Shown here: positions 30,813-38,885 of the stretch, piece after piece
Layout of the letters: every line of letters starts with the position of its first letter
Numbering within the stretch: position 1 is the stretch's first letter
NCBI RefSeq assembly: GCF_013744875.1
Contig: NZ_CP059399.1
Coordinates: 2,542,001-2,606,000, forward strand
DNA: 64,000 nucleotides
Source of the DNA: Nocardia huaxiensis
GTDB lineage: Bacteria > Actinomycetota > Actinomycetes > Mycobacteriales > Mycobacteriaceae
Direction: 5' to 3'
Program-made: the position numbers and the translations under genes
The notes under the pieces: model-generated
Told to the model about the DNA's origin: nothing
Database searches by the model: none
Seen by the model: only the letters and a program-made list of their open reading frames with translations

Positions 30813-32249
30813 GTGTCGTACAGGTCGCCGCTACTGCTGAGCTCGCTGAACCCGTCCGCCGTGGCCGCCGGGGACGATATTCCGGACGCCGTCACCATCG
30901 ACGGCGTCACGCTGTCCCGCAGTGACCTGCTGGGCGCGGCCACCTCCGTCGCCGAACGCATCGCCCGCGCCGACCGCCTCGCCGTCCTGGCCAAGCCGAC
31001 CGTCACCACCGTGCTGGCCGTCGTCGGCTGCCTCATCGCCGGTGTGACCGTGGTGCCGGTACCGCCGGACGCGGGCAATGCCGAACTGGCCCACATCCTT
31101 TCGGACTCCGGAGCCCAGGCGTGGCTCGGGGAAGCCCCCGAAGGCAGCGACCTGCCCGTGATTCCGGTCCGCAAGCACGCCCGCTCCTGGCACGTGTACG
31201 CCGAACCCGCCCCGGAGGCAACGGCTTTCATCCTCTACACGTCCGGAACCACCGGTGCGCCCAAGGGCGTCATGCTCAGCCGCCGCGCCATTGCCGCGGG
31301 GCTGGACGCCCTCGCCGAAGCCTGGTCCTGGAAGCCGAACGACACACTGGTGCACGGACTTCCGCTGTTCCACGTGCACGGCCTCATCCTGGGCCTGCTC
31401 GGCCCCCTGCGCGTCGGCAGCCCGCTGATCCACACCGGCAAACCCACCCCGCAGGCGTATGCCGAGGCGCACGGCACCATGTACTTCGGCGTCCCGACAG
31501 TCTGGTCCCGCGTGACCGAAGACCCGGCCGCCGCAAAGGAATTGGCCAAGGCCCGCATCCTGATCTCCGGCAGTGCCCCCTTGCCGGTCCCGGTCTTCGA
31601 GCGCCTGCGCGACCTCACCGGCCACGCCCCCATCGAGCGCTACGGCATGAGCGAAACCATGATCACCCTGTCCACCCGCCCCGACGGCGAACGCCGCCCC
31701 GGCTGGGTCGGCACCCCCGTCCACGGCGTCGAAACCCGCCTCCGCGACGAGGCCGGCCACCCCGTCCCCCACGACGGCGAATCCGTTGGCGGCCTTCAGG
31801 TTCGCGGCCCCATGCTCTTCGACGGCTACCTGAACCGCCCCGACGCCAGCGCCGAAACCTGGACCGAAGACGGCTGGTTCAAAACCGGCGACGTCGCCGT
31901 CATCGACCCGGAGGGCTTCCACCGCATAGTCGGCCGGGAATCCGTCGACCTCATCAAATCCGGCGGCTACCGCATAGGCGCGGGCGAAATCGAAACCTCC
32001 CTGCTCGGCCACCCGTCGGTCGCCGAAGTCGCCGTCGTCGGCGCCCCCGACCCCGACCTCGGCCAGCGCATCATCGCCTTCGTCGTACTCCGCGACGGCG
32101 CAGCCGATTCCGTGGCACAAGCCCTCATCACCCATGTCGCAGACGAACTTTCGGCGCACAAGCGCCCCCGCGAGATCCGCATAGTCGATTCCCTGCCCCG
32201 CAACGCCATGGGCAAGGTCCAGAAGAAGCTGCTGCTCCGGGCCGACTGA
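30813..32249 (+). CDS. fadD36: Acyl-CoA synthetase FadD36
   Basis: A 478-aa adenylate-forming acyl-CoA ligase. The P-loop is ILYTSGTTGAPKGVML, the A5 motif is ERYGMSETM, and the C-terminal hinge is GRESVDLIKSGGYRIGAGEIE with the catalytic Lys in NAMGKVQKK. Overall sequence closely follows what I recall of M. tuberculosis FadD36 (Rv1193). GTG 30813 has TAGCCT 6 nt upstream and no Shine-Dalgarno, so it is probably leaderless. The gene is convergent with the accessory TIR operon, marking the conserved left flank of that insertion. The acyl substrate is not evident. Confidence 0.9.
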   Translation: MSYRSPLLLSSLNPSAVAAGDDIPDAVTIDGVTLSRSDLLGAATSVAERIARADRLAVLAKPTVTTVLAVVGCLIAGVTVVPVPPDAGNAELAHILSDSGAQAWLGEAPEGSDLPVIPVRKHARSWHVYAEPAPEATAFILYTSGTTGAPKGVMLSRRAIAAGLDALAEAWSWKPNDTLVHGLPLFHVHGLILGLLGPLRVGSPLIHTGKPTPQAYAEAHGTMYFGVPTVWSRVTEDPAAAKELAKARILISGSAPLPVPVFERLRDLTGHAPIERYGMSETMITLSTRPDGERRPGWVGTPVHGVETRLRDEAGHPVPHDGESVGGLQVRGPMLFDGYLNRPDASAETWTEDGWFKTGDVAVIDPEGFHRIVGRESVDLIKSGGYRIGAGEIETSLLGHPSVAEVAVVGAPDPDLGQRIIAFVVLRDGAADSVAQALITHVADELSAHKRPREIRIVDSLPRNAMGKVQKKLLLRAD

Positions 32250-32264
32250 GTATTGAGCGTCGGC

Positions 32265-33131
32265 TCATTCGTGGTGGGCGGCCCTCCACAGCGCGTGTTC
32301 GCGGTTGATTGCTTCCTCGGCCCTGGCTACGGCCGTAGCCCAGTCATTCTCGCTCGCATTGGTTAGGGCGTCGGTGATGATGGCAAGCTCGTTGGAAGTG
32401 GTCGCGTATGTGATGGCGGTCCGGATGTGCTGTCGGGCGGAAGACCAAGCGGCGAGCGCCGCGATGGCGGCGGCGACAATACCGGCGAGGTCGAAGTCTA
32501 TCGTGTTGAAGGCTTTTCCGAGAGCGGCGGTGATACCGCCGATTTCGAGGAAGAGTCCAAGTGCGTAGAGGCGATTGCCGCGACGATGGTGACTGGCCGA
32601 CCTGCTGGCGTACCACTCTTGTTGTTCGTGGATTCGATGCTCCAGGTAGATCCGGCGACGTTCGGGAAAGGTGCACCGGCGAAGATCGCGCATGCGGCCG
32701 GTGATACAGGATGCGGTGGTCGGTCGTACCGTGAGGTCGGGTACTGCGCGCTGCAGTGCGCGGATTCGATCGAGGAGGCGGGTGTCAGGGTCGGCACGGT
32801 TGCTGTCGAATGGGGTACCCCCGACCGAGTACTTCCAGGCGAGTGATTTGACCGATTCAGCGAGGGCGCGCCCTTCGTGCCAGGTGCGGCTGGGCCGGGT
32901 ACTGAGCAAAGCGACATCGATGGCGAGAATGCTGACGAAACCCAATGCGGTGCCGAGAGCGGCGATGTCGGTGCGGGCACTTCCGATGCGGATTGTGAAT
33001 GCCGCGCAGGTTGCGGCGAAGAGGGCCAGCCATAGTCGGAGTGCGTAGGCGCGGAGATAAATGCGTTGTGCTGCTGTGGCGGCGGCGTCGGCGGCCTGGA
33101 ACAGGCCGGGGTAGTCCTCAGCGGCGAACAC
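32265..33131 (-). CDS. SLATT/DUF4231 two-unit transmembrane effector-like protein
   Basis: A 288-aa membrane protein with two 2-TM units: helices near 30-50 and 57-80 (LWLALFAATCAAFTIRI; LGTALGFVSILAIDVALLS), a cytoplasmic helical region with WHEGRALAESVKSLAWKY, then a second pair near 196-235 (LYALGLFLEIGGITAAL; LAGIVAAAIAALAAW). WHEGRALAESVK and the position of the pairs match tandem SLATT_3-SLATT_1/DUF4231 proteins. SLATT domains were predicted as membrane pore effectors in nucleotide-signal defence systems. It is the last gene of the operon, 94 bp after the SLOG gene. The GTG start has weak Shine-Dalgarno support. Pore activity is inferred from the family prediction. Confidence 0.78.
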   Translation of the reverse strand: MFAAEDYPGLFQAADAAATAAQRIYLRAYALRLWLALFAATCAAFTIRIGSARTDIAALGTALGFVSILAIDVALLSTRPSRTWHEGRALAESVKSLAWKYSVGGTPFDSNRADPDTRLLDRIRALQRAVPDLTVRPTTASCITGRMRDLRRCTFPERRRIYLEHRIHEQQEWYASRSASHHRRGNRLYALGLFLEIGGITAALGKAFNTIDFDLAGIVAAAIAALAAWSSARQHIRTAITYATTSNELAIITDALTNASENDWATAVARAEEAINREHALWRAAHHE

Positions 33132-33225
33132 AGCTTCGACCGGCCTGGGCGACGAGCATGGCTCAACGGTAGCAGCGTTGGGGTGGGTCGTGTGGTCCGA
33201 ATTATCTTGTGGAGCAAGGGTTTTT

Positions 33226-33708
33226 CTATATTCGGCTGCGTTGTGCTCCGAGTGGCCAGATGATTTCTACGGGAATCGCCAACGTTTTGGCGGCGTGAAC
33301 GGTGTCGGCTGTGCTGCCGGGATCGCCGGTAGCGCCGTCCCACACAGCGAGTAGTCGATCGATCGCAGCGAGGACGGCCCCGTTCGCCGCTCGGTACGCA
33401 GTCGGAGAGGGTCTCGCATAAGGCATGACCCGCACACTGCTGGCCCGGTTCAGCAAACTGTCGAAAGTGGAGAGGCGGTCGGTTGGCAGCGCCTGATTGC
33501 GGTAGGAGCGGGCCGGCAGGATCACCTCGAGACGACCTCCGAGAGCAAGGACAGTGCCGGCGAAGATGGTGTCTGCGCCCGGTGCGAGACAACTGACCCC
33601 GGTCAGGCACGTGTCATAGGGACGCAGCCGCTCCTGGAGCGCCGTGTGGACCAGATCGATCGTCTCATCGGTGAGATGGATGTGACCGGTGATGCCTATG
33701 CGGGTCAC
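33226..33708 (-). CDS. SLOG-domain nucleotide/ligand-sensing protein
   Basis: A 160-aa Rossmann-like protein of the SLOG superfamily (Smf/DprA, LOG and ThsA sensor domains). GITGHIHL at the N-terminus, GVSCLAPGADTIFAGTVLALG in the middle and DRLLAVWDG with GDPGSTADTVHAAK near the C-terminus form the expected ligand-binding loops. In Thoeris, the SLOG domain of ThsA binds the cyclic ADP-ribose isomer made by the TIR protein. The GTG start overlaps the DHDPS-like stop by 4 bp (GTGA), with GAGG 7 nt upstream, so synthesis is coupled. Enzymatic LOG (cytokinin) motifs are absent. Ligand inferred, not shown. Confidence 0.78.
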   Translation of the reverse strand: MTRIGITGHIHLTDETIDLVHTALQERLRPYDTCLTGVSCLAPGADTIFAGTVLALGGRLEVILPARSYRNQALPTDRLSTFDSLLNRASSVRVMPYARPSPTAYRAANGAVLAAIDRLLAVWDGATGDPGSTADTVHAAKTLAIPVEIIWPLGAQRSRI

Positions 33709-34640
33709 GAATCGACCTCGTCGATGCGGGGCAGGATCTTGTTCCGCAGATAGCCGCGGATATCGTCGATTCGGGTGTCGCTCGCGGCGACAAGCGGGGG
33801 TCGGACGGTAACCGGGAATCCAGAGATTCGTTCGGAGAGAGCGGCTTTGGCAAAGGCTATGTCGGACAAACCGGAATCTTGGCGCAGTGTTCGGAATTGA
33901 TCGAAGATCGACTGCCATCGTTCTGCGGTCTCGGTGTCTTCGTTACGCACGGCCGCGGCGATGCGCACGGGCACTTCGGGTATCGGGCTGCCGCCACCGG
34001 AGACAATTCCAGCTGCCCGGAGTTCACCGATACGTGCGGCTTCGCCATCGCTGCCGACGAAGACCGGTAGGCCCGTGTCGACGTAGGCGCGAGTGACGGC
34101 TCGATCGCTCCCCGAGTCCTTGATACCGACGAGCAGGGGATAGGCGGAGGCAAGTTCTCCGAACAGGTCGGGTGTGATCAGGGCTTGAGTATGCCGGGGG
34201 AAGTTGTAGAGCAGCATGGGTAGTTCGGTCCGGTCGAGCAGAGCGGAGAAGTAGGCGCGCAATCCGGGTGGGTCGGCATAAAAGTACGGGCTGATCGCGG
34301 CGACGGCATCGGCGTGCTCGTGGCTGTGTTCGAGCAGAGCTACAGCATCTCCGAGGGCGGTGGCGCCGACATGAGCTATGAGTTGACCAGGCCAGCGGAC
34401 ACGGGTGTGCTCGAGAAGTTGCCGTCGTTCGGCAAGAGTCAGGTTGGCGAACTCGCCGGTGGTGCCGTTCACCAGAATGGCCTGCACTCCGGCTTCGTGG
34501 AGGAAGTTCAGGTAGGCGTCGACCGCCGCGAAGTCGATGTGGCCACTGGAAGTGAACGGAGTGACCGTGGCGATGATCGGATTCAGGTCGACAGCTCCAG
34601 GCCACCGTGAAATACGCTGCCCTTGCGTTCCAGTGGCCAT
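33705..34640 (-). CDS. DHDPS/N-acetylneuraminate lyase superfamily protein in TIR operon
   Basis: A 311-aa class I aldolase-type TIM barrel. NGTTGE (58-63), PYFY (118-121), Tyr145 in LLYNFPRHT and the Schiff-base Lys174 in VGIKDSGSD are intact, so it should be catalytically able. The arginine that holds the aspartate-semialdehyde carboxylate in DapA (YNVPSRTG in E. coli) aligns with His150 here, arguing against a lysine-pathway role. ATG 34640 has GGAGGAG 8 nt upstream and overlaps the TIR gene by 58 nt. Its place between TIR and SLOG genes suggests it acts on or guards a signalling metabolite. Substrate unknown. Confidence 0.85.
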   Translation of the reverse strand: MATGTQGQRISRWPGAVDLNPIIATVTPFTSSGHIDFAAVDAYLNFLHEAGVQAILVNGTTGEFANLTLAERRQLLEHTRVRWPGQLIAHVGATALGDAVALLEHSHEHADAVAAISPYFYADPPGLRAYFSALLDRTELPMLLYNFPRHTQALITPDLFGELASAYPLLVGIKDSGSDRAVTRAYVDTGLPVFVGSDGEAARIGELRAAGIVSGGGSPIPEVPVRIAAAVRNEDTETAERWQSIFDQFRTLRQDSGLSDIAFAKAALSERISGFPVTVRPPLVAASDTRIDDIRGYLRNKILPRIDEVDS

Positions 34641-37198
34641 CGGCGGCACTCCTCCACATCGACTCGACGGTTGACCAACAGCGCGAACTCGTCGCGAATA
34701 CGTGCGACCTGAGGGCTGTCCCATGCCAGTTGACGGCCCAGTGCCCGCCGCAATGTGGCGAGGATCCGGTTGGCGGGGCTTGCCATCGCGGTCAACGCTA
34801 CCTCGGCTTGCTCATACGCGGCGTCGGCCGCCGCAAGATCACCAACGGCTTGATGGAGGTCACCGTGAGCAATAGCGGTGTTAGCCATGCCGAGACGGTC
34901 GTCGATCTGCCGGTACAACTGCTCAGCCAGCTCGATCCGCTCCCGTGCCCTCTCCTGATCGGCCTCGTACAGAAGGGTTTTGGCGATTCCGAGCTGGGCG
35001 TTGGCCTGGCCCTGCAGATCTCCGATGCGTGTGGAGATGACCAATGCGCGGTCGTAATCCAATCGCGCGCCGACGGGGTCGGCCAGGGCGAGTCTGGTCT
35101 GGCCAAGGCTGTTGGAGGTGTTGACCATTCCGACCATCCCATCGGGAATGGCCCGAAAGATGTCCTGTGCTTGGGTATAGCGGTACAGCGCGGTTTCGAA
35201 ATCGCCTGTCATACAGGCGACATCTCCAAGGCACTCATAGGAGTCGGCGCGCCCGAGCAGATCGCCCGAGGCTTCGTGTAATCGCATGCCGAGTGTGTAG
35301 GTGGCCTGTGCGTCAGCGTATCGGCCGAGCAATCGCAGAATATCGCCGAGTCGGAGCCGACAGACCGCTTCGCGGTCCTGGCGGCCGAGTGTTGTCCAGA
35401 TGTTCAGAGCGGCAGTGTATTCCGATGCCGCGTCGTGCAATCGAGCACCGGCGCGAAGGATATTGCCGAGTTCTTCGCGCAGGTTTCCGGCGGTTTCACT
35501 GTCGGTTGGAACCTGAGATATTGCTTTGTTCAGGAAGTCGACGCCCTCTTGGATCCGGCCGGTGGCGCGGAACGCCATGCCGGCCGCAACCGCCAGCTCG
35601 ACCGCGTCCGTCGCGGTGTCAGAAAGGTCGAGTCCCGAATCGATCAAAGCTCCTACGTTGCCCAAGGTTTCCCGATGCTGGACCCAGAACGGCATCGAGT
35701 CGAGCCGGTACGCGGATCCGGCCAGTGTTCGCAGTAGCCGCAGATGCATGGTGATCGCCGAACCGAGTAATGGTGTCATCGTCTCGGCATCGGTGTGGGC
35801 AAGAATGAATTCCCGAATGGGGACGAGCAGCCGCAGACGAGTTCCTGTCTGCTCCACCAGCGATTTGCGCACCAGCGCCGCCGTCGACGCCAATACCGGT
35901 GTGCCGATGATCTCTTCAACCGTTTCGGCGGTTGCTCCGGCGGGCAGTATGGCCAGTACGCGAAGAATTCGGCGTGCCTGCTCACTCATTGCGCCGACCG
36001 ACACCGCGACCGAGACATGCACGCTCGAGCTGCGGTCGGGTTGGTCGAAACCTGGCAGTGCCGAAAGCATTTCGCGCGATTGGTGCCATGCCCGTAGAAA
36101 TGCAGCCGGTGACACCTCGGCCAGCCAGGCAGCGGAAATGACCAGCGCCAGTGGTAGCCCGTCCGCGAGTTTCCTGATGCGCGTGATTTCTTCCTGATCC
36201 GCCGCAGCGACGGTGACCGCATTGCCGGCCAGCAGCTTGCTCAGCAATCGGTCGGCGTCTTCGGTAGGCAGGGCTCCAACCCGAATCAGCACCTCCATGC
36301 CGGGCAGCCCGAGGCGTTCTCGCGACGTCGCCAGAACACGCACGCCTCTGCATTTGGTGACCAGATCCCGCACCAGGAGCCGAAACTCATTGGCATCCAC
36401 CGCTAGTGCGGTCTCCGCGTTATCCAGCAGCAGCGTCTTGCCGGTGTCATCGAGTGCAGCGAGAGTGTCAGGCCACTCCCATGCCGGATCCAATCCGGTT
36501 GCGGTGGTGATCACGGCCGACAGTGAGCTCGTAACCGTTACGGTCGATAGGTCGACGTACACCACCGACTCCGAGCCCAGATCAGCAGCGACCCTCCGGG
36601 CCAGCTCGGACTTACCCGCGCCGGGAGGGCCGACCAGGGTCACTACTGGTACCCGTGCCAACTCTGTTGCAGCCAGCGCCCGTTCGGTGTCGCGTCCGGT
36701 GAAAACGGCCACGGGCACGGGGACTCGGACCGGCCGCCGGCGGGCCTTGATCGTCTCCACCGTGGGCAGTGCCGCCGGTACCGCCCGTCGCAGCGCGATC
36801 AGGGCCGTCACCGCATCGACCAGTTTGCTGATATGCGCCTCCACCGGTGGTGGCAGAGCATGCAGCCAATGCTGACTCGCCAGGAAGTATTCCAACGACT
36901 TGGACGGTGAGATATCAGCGATCCGGAACGGCACCAGGCTGACATCTCGGGCTATTGCCCGTTCGACCTCTCGTGGCACATGCCGTGATCTGTTCGCATG
37001 GTCGGAGATCACGATCACCATCACCGACGCGGCCTCGATCGCCTCGATGATCGACTCGGCGTAGTCCGTGCCCGCCACGATATTTCGAGGTGCTATCCAG
37101 CAGGACACTCCTGATGCTTCCAACTCCCGCACCACGGCCGCCGCGAGCATCGCATCACCAGACGCATGACTGACGAACACATCGCAACCCACTGGCAT
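34583..37198 (-). CDS. TIR-NB-ARC-TPR (STAND/NLR-like) protein
   Basis: An 871-aa protein with plant-NLR-like order. TIR domain 1-130: CDVFVSHASGD, CWIAPRNIVAGTDYAESI and the putative NADase Glu77 in SRHVPREVERA. NB-ARC about 165-450: Walker A VGPPGAGKSE (Lys196), Walker B KTLLLDNAE, TSRERLGLPG and the GLPLAL motif. The C-terminal half (about 540-860) is TPR-like helical repeats, e.g. LREELGNILRAGARLHDAASEY. Family knowledge: TPRs sense, NB-ARC oligomerises and TIR cleaves NAD+. ATG 37198 follows GGGAG. It is first in the operon with DHDPS-like, SLOG and SLATT genes. The trigger is unknown. Confidence 0.92.
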   Translation of the reverse strand: MPVGCDVFVSHASGDAMLAAAVVRELEASGVSCWIAPRNIVAGTDYAESIIEAIEAASVMVIVISDHANRSRHVPREVERAIARDVSLVPFRIADISPSKSLEYFLASQHWLHALPPPVEAHISKLVDAVTALIALRRAVPAALPTVETIKARRRPVRVPVPVAVFTGRDTERALAATELARVPVVTLVGPPGAGKSELARRVAADLGSESVVYVDLSTVTVTSSLSAVITTATGLDPAWEWPDTLAALDDTGKTLLLDNAETALAVDANEFRLLVRDLVTKCRGVRVLATSRERLGLPGMEVLIRVGALPTEDADRLLSKLLAGNAVTVAAADQEEITRIRKLADGLPLALVISAAWLAEVSPAAFLRAWHQSREMLSALPGFDQPDRSSSVHVSVAVSVGAMSEQARRILRVLAILPAGATAETVEEIIGTPVLASTAALVRKSLVEQTGTRLRLLVPIREFILAHTDAETMTPLLGSAITMHLRLLRTLAGSAYRLDSMPFWVQHRETLGNVGALIDSGLDLSDTATDAVELAVAAGMAFRATGRIQEGVDFLNKAISQVPTDSETAGNLREELGNILRAGARLHDAASEYTAALNIWTTLGRQDREAVCRLRLGDILRLLGRYADAQATYTLGMRLHEASGDLLGRADSYECLGDVACMTGDFETALYRYTQAQDIFRAIPDGMVGMVNTSNSLGQTRLALADPVGARLDYDRALVISTRIGDLQGQANAQLGIAKTLLYEADQERARERIELAEQLYRQIDDRLGMANTAIAHGDLHQAVGDLAAADAAYEQAEVALTAMASPANRILATLRRALGRQLAWDSPQVARIRDEFALLVNRRVDVEECRRWPLERKGSVFHGGLELST

Positions 37199-37370
37199 CA
37201 GCTCCCGTCAATCGATGCCCAGCGACCTGCTATCAGGGTAACGTGAGAGATACGACCACGTGGTGGCGTGAATCAGACTGCCCCGCAAGAACTTCGGATT
37301 GATTTCGATCGATCGCGGAGGGTGCTCGCGCGACCGCGTCAGATCGAGCGCCACGCGACCCGCCGCGGGG

Positions 37371-37401
37371 TTGACCTCGAGTGCACTCGAGGTTCTACCG
37401 T
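37371..37401 (+). promoter_or_regulatory. SoxR/MerR-type promoter with 20-bp perfect palindrome
   Basis: A perfect palindrome (ACCTCGAGTGCACTCGAGGT, 37374-37393) lies between TTGACC (37371-37376) and TACCGT (37396-37401). The spacer is 19 bp, the hallmark of MerR-family-activated promoters, and CCTCxAG-N4-CTxGAGG resembles the SoxR box. TACCGT ends 7 nt before the ATG of the PPOX gene, so the transcript is probably leaderless. Confidence 0.72.
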
Positions 37402-37408
37402 CACGGGC

Positions 37409-37780
37409 ATGATCGCAACGCTGTCGCCCGCACAGATCGAGTACCTGAACGGTCAGATGCTGGGGCGGATCGCCACTGTCCGGCCGAATGGGCAGCCGCA
37501 GAACAATCCCGTCGGGTTCCGGTACAACACCGCGCTGGGGACCATCGATATCGGTGGGTATCGGATGGGGGCCACGCAGAAGTTCCGGAATCTGGCGAAG
37601 GAGGAGCGGGTGTCCTTCGTGGTCGACGATGTGGTGTCGACGAATCCGTTCAATGTGCGGTGCCTCGAAATTCGGGGCACCGCACAGGCTTTGCGGGATG
37701 TGGACCCGTATCAGGAGGGGATGAGCCGCGAGCTCATCCGGATCACTCCCGAACGGGTCATCGCCTACGGGATCGACTAG
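37409..37780 (+). CDS. PPOX-class F420-dependent split-barrel protein
   Basis: A 123-aa split-barrel flavin/F420-binding protein of the pyridoxamine-oxidase (PPOX) class. [38 protein letters not shown] and the C-terminal [12 protein letters not shown] are typical of the F420-binding subgroup. These proteins reduce diverse small molecules with F420H2, which FbiC in this window helps make. ATG 37409 is fixed by the leaderless SoxR-like promoter; the open frame from 37268 runs through the palindrome. Its stop codon overlaps that of dapD (CTAG, 37777-37780). A redox-stress role is inferred from the promoter. Confidence 0.88.
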   Translation: MIATLSPAQIEYLNGQMLGRIATVRPNGQPQNNPVGFRYNTALGTIDIGGYRMGATQKFRNLAKEERVSFVVDDVVSTNPFNVRCLEIRGTAQALRDVDPYQEGMSRELIRITPERVIAYGID

Positions 37781-38733
37781 TCGTTGGCGTGCAGGGCGGC
37801 ATTGAGTTCGATGCCGGTGCCCTTGCGGGGCACCACCTCGACCGCGCCGGACTGCGAATTGCGGCGGAACAGCAGGTTGGACTTGCCGCTCAGGTCGGCG
37901 GCCTTGATGACCGCGCCGTCCGGCAGGGCGACCTTGGTGCCGGCGGTGACGTACAGGCCCGCCTCGACCACGCAGTCGTCGCCGAGGGAGATGCCGATGC
38001 CGGCGTTCGCGCCCAGCAGGCAGCGCTCGCCGAGGGAGATGACCTGCTTGCCGCCGCCGGACAGGGTGCCCATGATCGACGCGCCGCCGCCGATGTCGGA
38101 GCCGTCGCCGACCACCACACCGGCCGAGATGCGGCCCTCGACCATAGAGTTGCCGAGGGTGCCGGCATTGAAGTTCACGAAGCCCTCGTGCATGACCGTG
38201 GTGCCCGACGCCAGATGCGCACCCAGACGGACACGGTCGGCGTCGGCGATGCGCACACCCGAGGGCACGACGTAGTCCACCAGACGCGGGAACTTGTCCA
38301 CGCCGTACACGGTGACCTGGCCGCGGGCACGCAGCTTCAGCCGGGTCAGCTCGAACTCCTCCAGCGAGCACGGGCCGAAATTGGTCCACACCACATTGGC
38401 CAGCAGACCGAAGATGCCGTCCAGGTTCGCGCCGTGCGGCTGGATCAGCCGATGCGAGATGAGGTGCAGGCGCAGGTAGGCGTCATGCGTATCGACCGGC
38501 GGCGCGGACAGATCCGCGATGCTGGTGCGCACCACCACGGTTTCCACGCGGCGGGCCTCGTCCACGCCGACCCCGTCCGCGAACTTCGCGTACTCGATGT
38601 CGGAGGCGTCCAGGCGCTTGCTGCCAGTGTCGGTGACCTCGCCGAGCTCGGGATACGGGTACCAGGTGTCGAGAACCGTCCCATTGGCGGTGATGGTGGC
38701 CAGACCGACTGCTACTGCTCCCTGAGTACTCAC
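37777..38733 (-). CDS. dapD: Tetrahydrodipicolinate N-succinyltransferase DapD
   Basis: DapD succinylates tetrahydrodipicolinate in the succinylase branch of diaminopimelate/lysine synthesis. The 318-aa protein has an N-terminal domain and a left-handed beta-helix with hexapeptide repeats (e.g. [29 protein letters not shown]), as in M. tuberculosis Rv1201c (about 317 aa). GTG 38733 lies 7 nt after TAACCT (minus strand), giving a leaderless start. It is divergent from dapE with a 152-bp gap, so both can be regulated together. Identity is clear. Confidence 0.96.
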   Translation of the reverse strand: MSTQGAVAVGLATITANGTVLDTWYPYPELGEVTDTGSKRLDASDIEYAKFADGVGVDEARRVETVVVRTSIADLSAPPVDTHDAYLRLHLISHRLIQPHGANLDGIFGLLANVVWTNFGPCSLEEFELTRLKLRARGQVTVYGVDKFPRLVDYVVPSGVRIADADRVRLGAHLASGTTVMHEGFVNFNAGTLGNSMVEGRISAGVVVGDGSDIGGGASIMGTLSGGGKQVISLGERCLLGANAGIGISLGDDCVVEAGLYVTAGTKVALPDGAVIKAADLSGKSNLLFRRNSQSGAVEVVPRKGTGIELNAALHAND

Positions 38734-38764
38734 GGCATCGAGGTTAATGGACCCGGCTCGGCGA

Positions 38765-38784
38765 CTCTCAGGGGCTTCACCCCT
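38765..38784. repeat. Half copy of palindromic repeat family B
   Basis: CTCTCAGGGGCTTCACCCCT matches the first 20 bp of the 28-bp repeat units at 45290 and 45409, then diverges. It lies in the dapD-dapE intergenic region. Confidence 0.65.
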
Positions 38785-38885
38785 TCCCGCAGGAAGTAAT
38801 GAACTCCATTGCGAACAGTGTCTGTTTGTGCCATCGCAGCGCGCATGCAGGGAACGGAGCCAGTTCCTCAACTAGGCTGGATCGA

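Noticed and set aside
33132..33225. Extra gene between the SLOG and SLATT genes
   Set aside because: Only 94 bp with stops in the relevant frames; the ATG there is out of frame with SLATT.
37256..37265. ACCACGTGGT palindrome upstream of the TIR operon
   Set aside because: Only 10 bp; expected by chance in GC-rich DNA, with no second copy nearby.
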